Assembly (NCBI GenBank): GCA_021464415.1
Contig: CM038471.1
Span: forward strand, 34,321,234-34,385,233
Source: Lonicera japonica
Taxonomy: Eukaryota > Streptophyta > Magnoliopsida > Dipsacales > Caprifoliaceae
DNA: 64,000 nt
Direction: 5' to 3'
Both the position numbers and the translations under genes were made by a program. Under the pieces are notes generated by a model, which saw only the letters and a list, made by a program, of their open reading frames with translations, was not told the DNA's origin and did no database searches. Shown here one piece after another: positions 23,901-35,708 of this stretch; the stretch's first letter is position 1, and each line of letters starts with the position of its first letter.

Positions 23901-26900
23901 ATGACGTTTAACCATATTTTGCACAATTAAATCAACCATGAAGACAAAATTGGAAAAATCATAAGCAAAATTTGAACACATTACATGCAGTACGACCTAA
24001 ACTCATGTACCTCCATGTAAATATACAATTGAACCACGAGAACCTTATAGGTATGAAATAACAGAAAGTGATTATGATCATGTTTTTCACCGAAAGATAC
24101 TCCGTGTGTCCCTAATTAAGAGTTCATGTTTGAGTTTCACATTTTTTAAGAATGCACTAATTTCATCACAAATCAATGGCTCAAAAAAAATACTTGTTTC
24201 CAATAGTCAGCTTTGGTACATTGATTAGTTTTGAAAAGTGGGACATCGCAAAAGGGAATAGTGGAGACTGTATTTGGGACATAGGGAGTATCTATTTACG
24301 CTATAAAGCAAAATGACGAGAAAAAATATCAGTCAACAGCTCACTCTGACATTTAGGCACTCACATTTTGCCATCGTGGGGCATAGAATTCATTTACAGC
24401 GAGTCCTATCTCGCCATATGTGAGTGGACAAACCCAAAATCCCCACTTCAACCAAGCAGGCATAGAGGCTGCAAATATCTGAGCTCTTAGGATGATTCTT
24501 TAGAGTTTAGGCAATTATTCTAAATCAAATGCAAACAGATTGTTGGAAACTTACGATGTGGGATCATGAAGCCACCGAATAAAAATAAAAATAGTATTGA
24601 AAAACTACCAGCTGTCGTAGAAGCAACCACGGTTTGGAAGACTGATGCCAAGAAGCGGTACATGGATATCGACATCAAATGCACAGCAAAGAGTAGAATT
24701 AACTGGCGGAAAAACCTAAGAAGCATAGGTGAAGAGAGGAATTAAGTCAACATTTCCCAGTTCGTTCTATTGGTGGCTGAGCATTCTAAGATTTGAGGTT
24801 GAACTTTAGCAATCGAATTGGTATCCTGGGATTCACACGCAACCAAATTTATGAGACTGTTACCATTTTTGGATTTATGGAACACGCAAAAACCCAAACA
24901 AATGAGCAGAAATTCAATCTGTAAACCAGAGAATTGAATTAAAGGCTCATTTGGTTTGAGTATTAGGAAAGGAATTGGCATTAGAGATTCAAGGAAAGCT
25001 CCTTTCCTAGAATCCAAGATTCCTATCCATTGTTTCAATTAGACTGGAATTCTCCTCCCCTAGCTTTGAGAACTGCTAATGTTTGGCTCAGATTAAAACA
25101 AATATGCAATAATTAAATTTTCAAAACATACCTTATAACCTTAATATATAACTCCTTTATTGTGGGACATATTTGGAGAAAAAAAGAAGATAAAACTATT
25201 CAAAGAATGACAAAACTAAAATCTTCTACTTTGCACTCACCTCCCTGCCTCGGGACTGTATCCAATGACATAATAAGTTAGACATGTCCAAACTAGAGCT
25301 TCCAACATTGAAATAGGGACCTTAAGAATAGAAGCTGGAATTGTGTATGCCCAAGCTGGGTAAAAGTATAACTCTCTCTGTTTGTAGAAAACCGAAAGTC
25401 TTGCAACAGTCATCGACAACTCCGGGAATCCATCAACTAAAAGAATTATGAGAGCATAGAAAAGTGCACCCAGATAATAGTTTGCATGAAGAGTATCAAC
25501 ATCCATCCGAGTTCGCAAAAATACAGTGCTCGTGATCAATGCAATTATTAAAAGCTGCAAAGAGAAAGTTATTTAACTTACTTTTCAAGATCGGAAAAGA
25601 TATATGTCCCAACAGTTCAATGAGTACTGAAGTGTATTAAATACTTGTACCCTTAGTGAGAGTAGAACTATGTAATGCATTTCGATACTTATTTTGTACA
25701 TAAATTTTGGTACACGTAGCATTGCTCTTTCAAGATTAAAGCACTGGACATTGATAGGACTATAATTAAACCAGAGAATATGAGATTAAAGGAATGAATA
25801 GGTACTGATCATAACCTGAACTGATTTGAATACATAAAGAAAAGAATTCCTTCGCATTAGAAGAAATTCCCTAGACATGCAAGCTCTAAAGAGTTCCCCT
25901 TTGGAAAGAGAATGTATGCTAAAGGAAATAGCTTTCCTTTCACTCTCCGACTTCACACATGGCTTGGTGAGTTCCTCATTTAGCTTTTTCCCAAAAGGGG
26001 ATTCCTTGAATTTCCTAGATAAAATATCAACCGTAACATAACTGTGAGTTTGTTCAGTTTGGTACCAATACTGTGCTTGATCTTTTCTTGAGATAACCTG
26101 TGGAAATGTTAAAAAGGATAGAAAAAATAAGATTCCCCTTGATATAAAATAAATTATGGAAAATGATTGTACAAATGATTAATTTTTGTGAGAAACTTGA
26201 AAAAGAGAGAAGGGATTTGGCAAAATGTTCCCCATCTTTGCCTTTTTTGTTTGTATGGAAAAACGTTCTTACCCATCACCTAGAGAATTGGATTTCATAG
26301 AAAAACCAAAAAATAACAGAACACCTCACCAAACACCCATCTCTTTTCCCATTTCTTGTAAAAATTGTTTGGTCAGATTTTTTTAAAATATTTTTGGCTT
26401 TTTTTTAGAAAAAAATCGTGTTTAGTTCACCCATTTTAAAAACTTCACTAAAATAAAAAGAATATTTTTTCTTTGTATTTTAGAAAAACTTTAAGAAATG
26501 AATAAAAAAACAAAGATTATATTTTTTATAAAATTCTAAAAATAGTGTAATTATAAAAATCGAATTGAAAAACAGTTTTAAAAAATTATACTTAAAAGTA
26601 AATTTTAAATTAAATATTTAAAAACTCCAACCAAACACAAGCGTAGTGTTTTCAATTATTTTCCATATTTTTTTATCAAACATGTCCTAAGAGTGCAAAA
26701 AAAATATAGTGATAAAGTTAATTACCTCCTGGAGGAAGTCAGCTACCCCTTTCCTTGTAGGGCACCTAAACCCACAACCCTCAAAGAATTCTAGGACATT
26801 GCTACGGGCTCCATGGTACACTACCTTTCCTTCTGCCATCAAGATTACATCATCAAAGAGATCAAAAGTTTCTGGTGCTGGCTGAAGAAGTGAAATGAGT

Positions 26901-29900
26901 ATTGTAGCATCTGTGGTGTGTGCTAGCTGTTGAAGACAAGCTATAATCTGGTATGTGGTGGAGCTGTCTAAGCCGTTTGATATTTCATCCATAAATAGAG
27001 CTTTTGTGGGACCGACAATCATTTCCCCTGGAGAAAATACCAATAAATATGATATTTCAATATACATTAACAAAAACCCATCTTGATTTTTTTAATTTTT
27101 TTTGACAATGTTGAATATAATCTAATTTAGAGCAAAGAAGTTGTATTCTCTGCTAAAGGTTTTATTACAGTTGCATGAAAACTACCTGTAGTCAACCTTT
27201 TCTTTTGACCACCAGAGATGCCTCTCCTCATGGCATCTCCAACCAATATGTCAGCACAAATATCAAGGCCAAGAATCTGAGAAACCATAACAATAATGAG
27301 GTGATCATCAAGGAGTAATACTTCCTCTTTTTCAAAAAGATAATCCTACTTTCCTTAATGGAATGTCTCAAATCGATAGTTCCATATCCTTTTCTGGACA
27401 TAATCGATGTATTAATTACCAAATCTCACAAGAGAAATGAGGTGTATTATTCACCATTGATTTGATTGAAATTAGTGTTTCCTTGAAAATTACGTAAGTC
27501 AAAGTGGGACTATCTTTTCGAGACAAAGGGAGTATGTATTTTCCTTTTCAAGTACAAATTACAAGAAGTAACTTAACATCTACTAAAGAGAATTACTTTT
27601 AGAATGTAGTCTGTTTGAAGAGTCGTCTTTTGTCCTTCAATTGCAATTGCCTGTAAAAATTGTTGTGAAGGAACATTTTTAAACATAAAGCTCACAAACT
27701 GCATAAAGAATACCCACACTGTTATAAATGATCACAGCATTTTGCATTGGCTTGCATTCGAGATGAAGCTTTTTTTCCTTATATCTAGTGAAACGACTTT
27801 CTTGTTTTCTGAAAGAGTAGTAAGGTCACCTTTAAATGCCTAAAGATCTTAATGGATCATATACGATAAGTATTTTGTTACATGAACAATTGTTTCTCTT
27901 GCTTCCATATATAGCATTCCCATACTATCACCAACTTTAGATACAAACGAATATATTTCAACCATGAGTTAGCACAAAAGTGATGAAACCAAGGAAATTT
28001 TTAGAGTATATTTCAATAGGGAGGAATCTAAGAACCAACATATTTCAATCATCAACTCAATACTTGGTTTCCTTTTGGGTATAATTTCAGACCTCGTTTG
28101 GATCATGTTTTAAGAGAGGAATTGGCATTTTAGATTCAAGGAAAGCTCCTCTCCTGGCATTTGAGATCCCTTTCCAATGTTTGGTCAAGACCGGAACTCT
28201 CATAGTGAGAATAACTTGCAAATGTAAAAGAAAATATTAAGTTGTTTGTTCAAAATAGGGATAATTTTGTCAAAAAGAAAAAAGAAAGAAAAGGAAAGGA
28301 TTCCCCATAATCCTCTTAGCTTTCCCCCCATTTAATATGGGAATGAATATAGGCCTCGTTTGATTCAGGTATTAGGATCAGTGGGATTAATAATACTAGT
28401 ATTAATAGTACTGGACTATTAATCATGGTATTAATTTAATACCAATACCCTGTTTGATTCATGTAGTATTGATACTGGGATATCTCATGCTAATATTAAT
28501 ACCATGTTTGGTTCTGTAACTTGTTTACGGAATTATATTTTGGACTAACAATTTTTTTTAAAAAAAATTTGTAAAAAAAATTTAAAAAAAAAAAAAAATT
28601 TAAAAAAAAAGTTTAAAATAAAAAAATTTTAAAAAAAATTTAATTTTTTTTTAAATTATAATAATATAGTAGTAGTAGTGGCATTTTTGAAAATATATGG
28701 TTCATTTTTATTAATCCTGGATAAACAATACCACCTCCCCCCCGGTATTAAATTATAGCACAAAGAGTGGTATTAAGTTAGTACCGGTATTAGTAATCCC
28801 AGCACATTTGTGCGAATCAAACAAGGTATTATAAAAAAGTGGTATTAATAATCCCATCCCACTTTTTAATACCCGAATCAAACAAGGCCATAGGGAATTC
28901 GATCTCATTTCTTGGGAATCCTGGATTCCTTTCCAAAACTACAACTGAACATTGGAATCTTGAATGAACAGGAATTTAGTATTCTAGGAATGAACTAAAA
29001 GGAATCTTAGTGTATGGCATCACGAAACACATTGTCAATTCTCCAACATGGACAGGCAAAAAATCAGAGATGCTGAAAGTACCTTCATATAAGTATCTAT
29101 GTCAGGATCTGGAACAATCCCTGCCTCTTTCTCCCTTCTGCTTATCTCAATCATCAGCTCTTCACAAAGAAAGTACAAGTTAACTTTAACTACCAGTATT
29201 AGAATATATCAATAACAAGTCCACAGACAAAAAAAAGGTACTTTTTGCATGCTCGAAAAAAAGTATACCTAAACGGCTTCCAATACCCTGACAACGGGCT
29301 GAAAAATCAAGAGTTTCCCTCACAGTCAGCTCAGGTATATGTAGATCATATTGGCTTATATAAGCTGAAGTTTTCTGGGGTACAAAATCCTCCAGTTTGT
29401 ATCCATTGTATAAAACTTCCCCTTTAACCTGTCATAGAGAAGAGTAGACAACTGACGTGACACTCAAACTAAGTACAGTGATTAATCAATTCAAGCTGTT
29501 GTGTGATGGAGTTTGTCAGTTTGTATATTGCATATGATCCTTAGTTTACAAGATTTATGATTTGTCTTATTTATCATAAGGTGTTAGCATTAAGAAGACG
29601 AGATATAAAGAGTGAGAAACCTTGAGTGATTTGTTTAGGTTTCCTGAAAGTGCTTTCAGTAAAGAGGTCTTCCCGCAACCTGGAGGACCGAGTAGCAGAG
29701 TCATTCTGCAACAAAATGAAGAAGTCATTTGATCATAATATAATTTGCCAAACAAAACTTGATGAAAAGGATTTCAAAAATTTAACTAAAAAGAGTTATT
29801 TAAAACTCGGGTACTTTCTAAGTTACCATAAGATAAAAAGAAAGTGTAGTTGAAATGATGGTTTTACTTAGTTAAAGATAGCAGAATTAATTTAAATGAA

Positions 29901-31790
29901 GTTTTGTTGCCTACCTCCCGGGCTTAATGACACCACTGACATCATTAATGATGCTTATGTTGGCCTCTTCTGACTTTAAACCAGGAAGCTTACCAATGTC
30001 CTGTCAAACAATTTCACAACCAAATTTGTTTATTCAGTAGGATATCAAGGGTAATTTATTTTTTTTTAGTTAGGAAACCAACTTTTATTTTTACCACGAA
30101 AATGATTACAATTAATTCATGGATCCATGGAGGACGAGGAGTCCTCTATTGGATAAAATATTTAATCTTCAACCAAAAGAAAAAAGAAGACACGAGATGC
30201 ATAATAAAAGACTACCAACACATTACAAGGATCGATTATGTTTAAGAAGTTGAAATCTGTGAAGAATTTGACTTGTGAAGCCCATAGAGATGCTACAAAC
30301 TTGACTAAAATGACCTTCCTTCTGTGGTATATATTTACCAGTTTTAATTCCAGACAAAGGAAATTCCATGAAGGAGTCCAATCTCAACATACAATGAAAT
30401 TACTCTATTTGGTAAATTTGAGATATTACACAAAAGATTTCACAAAGAAGTTCAACATCATGGTTACCCAAAAGTTAAGGGAGGTCTCTGCTAACTAAAT
30501 TAAAAGTTAAGGGAGGTCTCTGCTAATAAAATTAAAAAGTCAATGGGGGAATTTCTCAAAGCAGGGAGGTGATTGTAACAAACCTAAAACTTAGGGGAGG
30601 TTATTGTGATTAACACATTTATCTTTTTAAATTGTGTAAACAGTGACCACCTCATGTTTTGGGCTTGTGGCTAAAGGCTACCCACTTGTATCTTAAATGA
30701 CAAAATTTTCTGCACACAAACATGCTCATCCAATGTCATACTTTTTGAAGTAGGCCTAGTTAAGGTAAATACAAATGTGAGTAATCCACAGAGCACATCT
30801 GAATTAAATATGCACACAAAAGACAAAATAATAAAAATATGTGAAGTACAAAATACAATAAAATTATAACTGGTAATTGGCTCAAAACTAGATTGGCAGG
30901 TAGAGTGTAATTTCATTAGTCAATAATAAACTTATATCCATTAAAACTAGAATTACAAACTTAGTCGAATACGAACGCAGGTACTTACAGAAAGCATTCT
31001 TTTGAAAGAATTCCATAAAGTTGGGAGGGGCTTGCCATGAACTACTTCGCACTCTGCTTCCACGAGCAGATTTTTATATCTCACCTCCACAGTAGGAAAC
31101 TTCACACCAACTCTAAAAATGAACATGTAAAAAGTATTTGGAAAGTTGAGCTGATAGTAAAATACGTGGATAATGAAATTGAGAAACAGTAGAACATTAG
31201 AAATAACGAAGCATTACACAAATACTACTTGAAGTGTCAGTATTAAACTTAAAAGTAACTGCAACTATAACTTGAAGCATCAATCATCAGTGCCTCATAT
31301 AAATATGGACTGTTTGAGTCATGTACTCATGTATATGCAATCTGTATTATTTGTCCGAAGGTATATATGCATTAATCTATGTATTGCTTAGGGAATAGAA
31401 TGCCTACTTGTCTGCTCTTTTTCTAAGTTTTTGCAATAAACGAAGATTGTCATTCTCAATTTGTTTGATGAGCCTCTCAATAAACATATGCCGTTCCAGA
31501 GCTCCAAGCTTAGTGACATCAATCACCCGTTTTCCTTTAGCATCGACTCCATCACCACCATCATTTTCATCGAACAAAGATGATCTCAAACGTTCAAAAG
31601 TTGGCAATCGGTCAATTGCAGCCCATTGTAGCACACTTTCTTCATCCACACCGTCCTTCAAAGAACTTAAACTGGAGTTGCTTCGGAAACTAGAAGTATG
31701 CCTACGAAAAGATGATCTCAAACTTCTTCCTATCTCTGAAAGCTCAATCCCAAGTGACTGTATTTCATCTGAGCCCAATAACTGAGCCAT
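17985..31790 (-). CDS. PDR-type (full-size ABCG) ABC transporter, copy B, complete, 24 exons, 1,447 aa
   Basis: Plasma-membrane ATP-driven exporter of the PDR family, closest by recall to the ABCG30/PDR2 group; substrate unknown. Exons: 31408-31790, 30989-31112, 29915-30000, 29621-29705, 29269-29428, 29083-29159, 27597-27650, 27186-27276, 26726-27027, 25816-26097, 25241-25554, 24555-24715, 24365-24468, 23735-23888, 23501-23629, 23129-23202, 22704-23036, 21896-22186, 20836-20919, 20583-20716, 19800-20027, 19452-19623, 19044-19298, 17985-18251. They sum to 4,344 nt with every phase matching and no internal stop. NBD1 has Walker A GPPGCGKT (204-211), ISGGQ (343-347) and FMDE (365-368). NBD2 has GVSGAGKT (892-899), LSTEQ (999-1003) and FMDEP (1021-1025). 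NBD1 has LLQP where NBD2 has the IHQP H-loop, the usual PDR asymmetry. Membrane domains are in exons 11-14 and 21-24. The start is the ATG at 31788-31790, shared with copies A and C. The exon-15 donor appears to be GC. Confidence 0.93.
18500..18790. mobile_element. Degraded GTTTGAT-type MITE (intron 23 of copy B)
   Basis: Carries GGTTCGTTTGATAACTTTAC at one end and GCAATCAAACACTACTAAAG inside, resembling the Tourist-like element at 10184-10714 and sequence in intron 17. Ends are blurred. Non-coding. Confidence 0.4.
21613..21885. mobile_element. MITE family 1 copy (intron 18 of copy B)
   Basis: Starts AGTGTGTATTTGATAAAAAA then AGTTGGAAATTGATTGAAAA. Carries the central TTCTTAGCCATCACCCAAAG block and ends near CCAACTTTTTTTTTACACCC. 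It reaches to within about 10 bases of the exon-18 donor at 21896, so it contributes the start of the intron. Confidence 0.65.
22200..22690. mobile_element. GTTTGATTG-type repeat cluster (intron 17 of copy B)
   Basis: Several inverted fragments appear: GTTTGATTGCATAATTTTCC near 22264, CCAATCAAACGCACCATAAT near 22436, and GCCAATCAAAAGCATTG near 22657. They resemble the ends of the Tourist-like MITE at 10184-10714. At least one, possibly two, degraded insertions fill this intron. Confidence 0.45.
24100..24288. mobile_element. Stowaway MITE (intron 13 of copy B)
   Basis: The 189-bp element starts CTCCGTGTGTCCCTAATTAA and ends GGGACATAGGGAG, with TA on both sides (24098-24099 and 24289-24290). 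Its TTAAGAGTTCATGTTTGAGT interior matches the Stowaway-like element in copy A's intron 4, which is a different intron, so the insertions are independent. Confidence 0.85.
24950..25065. mobile_element. Short MITE family 2 copy (intron 11 of copy B)
   Basis: Contains TTTGGTTTGAGTATTAGGAA and ATTGGCATTAGAGATTCAAG followed by the inverse-type AGAATCCAAGATTCCTAT. It is a deletion derivative of the element that also occupies intron 11 of copy A (575-1032). Confidence 0.5.
26150..26692. mobile_element. MITE family 1 copy with a nested insertion (intron 9 of copy B)
   Basis: The outer element starts GGAAAATGATTGTACAAATG and ends AGTGTTTTCAATTATTTTCC with TTTTTTATCAAACATGTCC. Between about 26365 and 26645 is an AT-rich insert whose ends read TTTGGTCAGATTTTTTT and AAAACTCCAACCAAACACAA, a second foldback element nested in the first. 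The outer element matches that at 2138-2413 in copy A's intron 9. Confidence 0.6.
27321..27532. mobile_element. Stowaway-like MITE (intron 7 of copy B)
   Basis: The 212-bp element has ends CTTCCTCTTTTTCAAAAAGA and TATCTTTTCGAGACAAAGGG then AG, with TA on each side (27319-27320 and 27533-27534). Copy A's intron 7 lacks it. Confidence 0.75.
28087..29010. mobile_element. MITE family 2 copy split by a nested MITE (intron 6 of copy B)
   Basis: The left part (28087-28348) has ATTGGCATTTTAGATTCAAG and TTTCCAATGTTTGGTCAAGA. The right part (28893-29010) has GGAATCCTGGATTCCTTTCC and TAGTATTCTAGGAATGAACT. Together they match the undivided member at 575-1032. The element at 28352-28889 interrupts it. 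Confidence 0.7.
28352..28889. mobile_element. Nested MITE, 538 bp, with GGCCTCGTTTGATTC ends
   Basis: Inverted ends GGCCTCGTTTGATTC and GAATCAAACAAGGCC are flanked by ATA on both sides (28349-28351 and 28890-28892). A 3-bp duplication points to the PIF/Harbinger (Tourist) group, although ATA is not the usual TWA. The A/T-homopolymer core near 28560-28650 has no coding value. Confidence 0.7.
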
Positions 31791-31855
31791 GACCCACTTG
31801 CTGGCTAGCTTCAAACTTGGAATGACAGGAAAAGAGACAAAGAGGAGGTGAATAT

Positions 31856-32302
31856 TTATATAAAAGTAAATTACACAAATGCTCCCTAAACTATTATGGA
31901 AGTTTGAAAATTACCCCTAAACTAGAAAAAGTGCTGACTTGCACCCTAAACTGTCTACCGAGTTTCAAGTTTCCCCTTCATCCGTTTGGGACATTATGTG
32001 ACAGGAAATGGTTATGCCCTGGACGTGTGACCATTCTCAGGGGAATTTATGTCAAACAAGAAGAGAGACAAAGGGATGTGGTTTTTGGTTGTTTGACATA
32101 AATGCCCCTGAAATGGTCATGTGTCCAGCACATGTGCATTTCTGGTTACCCGTCACAGTTAATGACCCAAACAGACACGAGGAGCAACTTGAAACTCAGT
32201 GGGTAGTTTAGGGTGTAAGTCAAAGCCTTTTTTAGTTCGGGGACGTTTTCAAACTTTCATAATAGTTTAAGGGGCATTTGTCTGGTTTACTTTTGATATA
32301 AT
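31856..32302. mobile_element. Foldback MITE in the promoter region of copy B
   Basis: About 55-bp inverted ends: AAGTAAATTACACAAATGCT with CCCTAAACTATTATGGAAGT on the left, and the complementary ACTTTCATAATAGTTTAAGG with GGCATTTGTCTGGTTTACTT on the right. It starts only about 65 bp upstream of copy B's ATG, so it lies in the leader or core promoter. Copy C has a short remnant-like GGAGTATTTGTATAGTTTAC at the same place; copy A has none. Confidence 0.75.
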
Positions 32303-32964
32303 AGTATTTCCTTTAGTCTATCTATACTACAATATCGATGAGGTATGGAAATGCGTCATTGTTGGTCTTTCTTTAAATTGAAGTCAAGAATGATGTAACA
32401 AAGATAATGTGATCTAAAGTCGTCCCAAGAAACACATGTAACTTCTTTCTCAAGGAAGATTAATAGCTCAAGTTGCAAAGCTAGGAAGAGTGGACTTCCT
32501 TTAAAATAAAGTTTTTTTCTTTTTATTTGCAATTCATTCTAATTTTTTCATTATATAACCATTTGTTCATTTCTTGTTTGTTTGTTCCTTTCCCTTTTCC
32601 TTTTCTGGGTCTTGCATATTTATTTAGGGTTAACTGGGCAAGAGGCTATATCTTGGGACCTCAAGAAAGCATGCATTATACAACTCATTCAACCACAAGG
32701 GTGGGTAGGACCCACCTCAAACTAGGCCATATTCAAAATTCTTCATTAGAAAAAATGATTTTTATTGAATAAGAGGCAAAGATGCAAAGATTACAAGAAC
32801 ACAAAAAAGAAAGCAGCCATTGGTTAAGGCCGGAGTGTGGTCAAAAATTAGAATATAATACAAATGAGTTGACAATGCACAAAAAATTATGCCCCCAAAA
32901 GGAAAATCAAGGGTAAGGAACAAATTATAATATTTTTTATCACTTCTTTTTTGGACAAGCCACT
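32303..32964. other. Upstream region of copy B (duplicated block)
   Basis: Aligns with the upstream regions of copies A and C, for example the TTGAAGTCAAGAATGATGTA and CTAAAGTCGTCCCAAGAAAC segments. Non-coding as far as I can see; presumed distal promoter of copy B. Confidence 0.5.
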
Positions 32965-32973
32965 ATCATCTTT

Positions 32974-33960
32974 GAGAAAATATCATCAATGACCACTCAA
33001 CTATTGGCAAATTCTACCGGTAATCACTATATTTTATTTTGTTATAAACGCATCACTAAACTTTTAAAACGTATCACTGGCGCCCACTCCGTCAAATTCC
33101 ACCGTTGATTTTTAACAGAAACTGTTATCGCCTAAAATGTTAGGGGCATTTTGGTCTTTTTACTTTTTTTTCTTCAATTTTCTCTTTTCTTTTCTTTCTT
33201 CTTCTTCTTTCTCCCGCCACTCTTCTTCTTCCCCTTCCCATTCCGCCATTCTTCTTCTTCTTCTTCCTTCCGCCATTCTTCTTCTTCTTCTTAAGCTTTT
33301 CCTTCCGCCGCCACTCCTCTCCGCACCCCCCACCCATCATCGGCACTGCCCATCGAATCCACTACCTCTCCGCCACTCCTCCTCTCCGCACCCAACACCA
33401 CTCATCGCAGCCGCCGCCGAATCCAGGTAGTGGATTCAAAATTAATCCATTTAATCCAAAATCAAACCATCCAAAAATCCAACACAAGCCCCAAAATTAA
33501 ACCCAAAAGGAGATTGACTCATTTTCTTCATCTCTCTACAACTTAGTCAAATTGCGCCTATCGTTGCTTCAGTGGCAGCGCCACCGCCATTGCTGTGCCA
33601 CCGCTGTTGCTGGTCCACCTCCGCCAGCTTCAGTGGTAGTGCCTCACCGACGTTGCTGGTCCACCTCCTCCACCGTTGCTGCACCACCGCTGTTGCTGTT
33701 GCGGAAAGAAGAAGAAGAAGAAGAAGAAGAAGAAGAAGAAGAAAGAAAATAGAAAAAGAAAAAAAGGTAAAAAGACCAAAATGCCCCTAACATTTTAGGT
33801 GATAACCGTCTCTGTTAAAAATTAACGGTGAGATTTGACGGAGTGGGCATCAGTGATAAGTTTTAAAAGTTTAGTGATGCGTTTGTAACAAAATGAAATA
33901 TAGTGACTACTGGTAAAATTTGTCGATCAATAGTTGAGTGGCCATTGATAGTATTTACTC
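32974..33960. mobile_element. Mutator-like element (non-autonomous, long inverted repeats)
   Basis: The 987-bp element is flanked by a 9-bp duplication ATCATCTTT (32965-32973 and 33961-33969). Inverted ends run for about 200 bp, starting GAGAAAATATCATCAATGAC on the left and GAGTAAATACTATCAATGGC (complement) on the right. The GAG-AAAT start and 9-bp duplication are Mutator features. The inner part (about 33195-33765) is rich in CCGCCA and CACCGC motifs plus a GAA microsatellite, much more GC-rich than the surroundings. No transposase. Confidence 0.9.
33707..33744. repeat. (GAA)n microsatellite inside the Mutator-like element
   Basis: About twelve GAA units end the GC-rich core of the element. 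The poly-Glu and poly-Arg ORFs reported by translation across it are artefacts of this repeat. Confidence 0.9.
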
Positions 33961-33969
33961 ATCATCTTT

Positions 33970-35035
33970 CATAAGGCACAGGGTCCACACAATCAATCTT
34001 AGCACAAAAGTTGGAGCAGATAAATAAAATCCATCCTCTTGTCCATTTATGAACGAAGCACCTTGCATCTACTCTATTGCATTCAGATTAAGATCATTTG
34101 CTGGAACAAAATAATATTAAAGTAGACAACATATCATAATCTTTACAGGTTATACATGTGGCTAAACTCAAACTACACAAAATGAATTATATAATAGAGC
34201 TGGTCATACCATAGGCCAAAGTTGACTTCTTGCTTTCGCATCCAGTGGATGTAATGCATTTCCGCAGACACCAATTCCTCAATAGTGTCATCACAAGCGA
34301 AGCCATTTCATGTTATTATATTTGGTCATGTAAAGCAGCAAATGCAGCCTTTTCTTCCAAGAGTAACCTGGCCTACTTTTCGGGTCAGCCGGGTTATTTG
34401 CTGGTTGATGAAGTACCACATTCAAATGAATGGGGAATTCAAGGCCCGTGAGAACCTGAGTACCATTTCCAAATTATGTGCCATATTACAGCATTGTTAC
34501 AGTTAAAAGCAATATTTTCAATGACTTATAGAGGGGTGCCCCTTTCATTATTATTATTTTTGGCGGTGTTTTTGTTCCTTACTTGTTTATGCTTAAGAAT
34601 GATAGCATTGGCAGTATTCACCACCATTGAGTCATTTAATCAAACAGTTAAACCGCACAATAAGTACAGGTCCAAATTTAACAGTTACAAGGATAAACCT
34701 TTTAAAAGGTTCCAACAAGGGAATCTAACTTTATTTAATTCCCGAGAAAACAGCTCCACCGAATAAATCCCCAATTGTTTTTTGAACTTTTTGGCCTCTG
34801 AAGCAAACTAACTAGCTCAGTTTTCTAAAGGATATGAATGAAATTAATGTAATTTTAACTATATAGTTTAGTAAGAAAAGCTTCGTCGTGAATGACTAGT
34901 GGGCATTAAGAAAATTGGAAGCCCATCACCAGGAATTGGAAAAGAGCCTCAATTCTAGGGTTTTCCACATGCACTCATGAATTTGGATGTGGGAAATGGG
35001 AAGCCACGTGTAAATTGAAAAGATTGAAACTCAAT
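33970..35035. other. Distal upstream block of copy B, shared with copies A and C
   Basis: Conserved stretches include CTACTCTATTGCATTCAGAT (34070), a 350-bp block at about 34200-34500, and GAAAAGAGCCTCAATTCTAG (about 34940). In copy C a frame through the middle block is open and reads like protein. The matching frames in A and B contain stops, so I do not call a gene. Confidence 0.5.
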
Positions 35036-35703
35036 TTTTAAAATAAAACGGAAATTTGACCATAGGTAGATTTTATGTGTGGACTTGGAGTTGATTTTAC
35101 TGTCTTTGACCTTTTTTTTTCTTTGAAATTAAATAAATGGAGGTTTTAAAAATTTTCCTTTTAGATTCTAGAGTAAATAGCCTAAATGATTAATAAATTT
35201 TGATCTAGTATTATTTTGGTCATCAAATTTTAAAACAAATCGATTTAACTATCTTTAGTCATTTCTTTCAATTTGAATGGTTAAATTAAATGGAATGAAA
35301 CTTTATACAATGCACATGTCTTCATTTAAGCATATTTTAATTAATTTTGTTATAAAATAGCCCAAGTTGTACTATTTATTGAAAATATTGTTATGTTTTA
35401 TATATTGTGTGTTTCATTTTGTCGAGAATTATTGGAGGGAAAGATCATTTTGTTGCAATAAAACCAAAATGATCTTACACAAAGTCATGCGTCACGCAAA
35501 TTCATTAAATTTAACAATCAAATTGGATGGAATGATCAAAGTGGTACTTACTCCAAAGTTAGATGACAAAAGAATTAGACAGAATAGTCAAAGTGGTACT
35601 CACTTCAAAATTAGATGACCAAAGTGATTCATTTTGAAGTTTAATAATCAAACTAGTATTAGATTGAAAATTTAGTGGCCATTTGCACTATTTACTTTAG
35701 ATT
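35036..35703. other. AT-rich spacer, no gene seen
   Basis: Low-complexity sequence between the end of copy B's upstream block and the solo LTR. Similar phrases occur twice inside it (CAAAGTGGTACTTACTCCAA and CAAAGTGGTACTCACTTCAA), so it holds a small internal duplication near 35530-35640. Confidence 0.4.
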
Positions 35704-35708
35704 CTAAG

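Noticed and set aside
33137..33790. Ser/Arg/Glu-rich ORFs inside the Mutator-like element
   Set aside because: Driven by CTT/GAA repeats and inverted arms; only the GC-rich core is worth testing for captured sequence.
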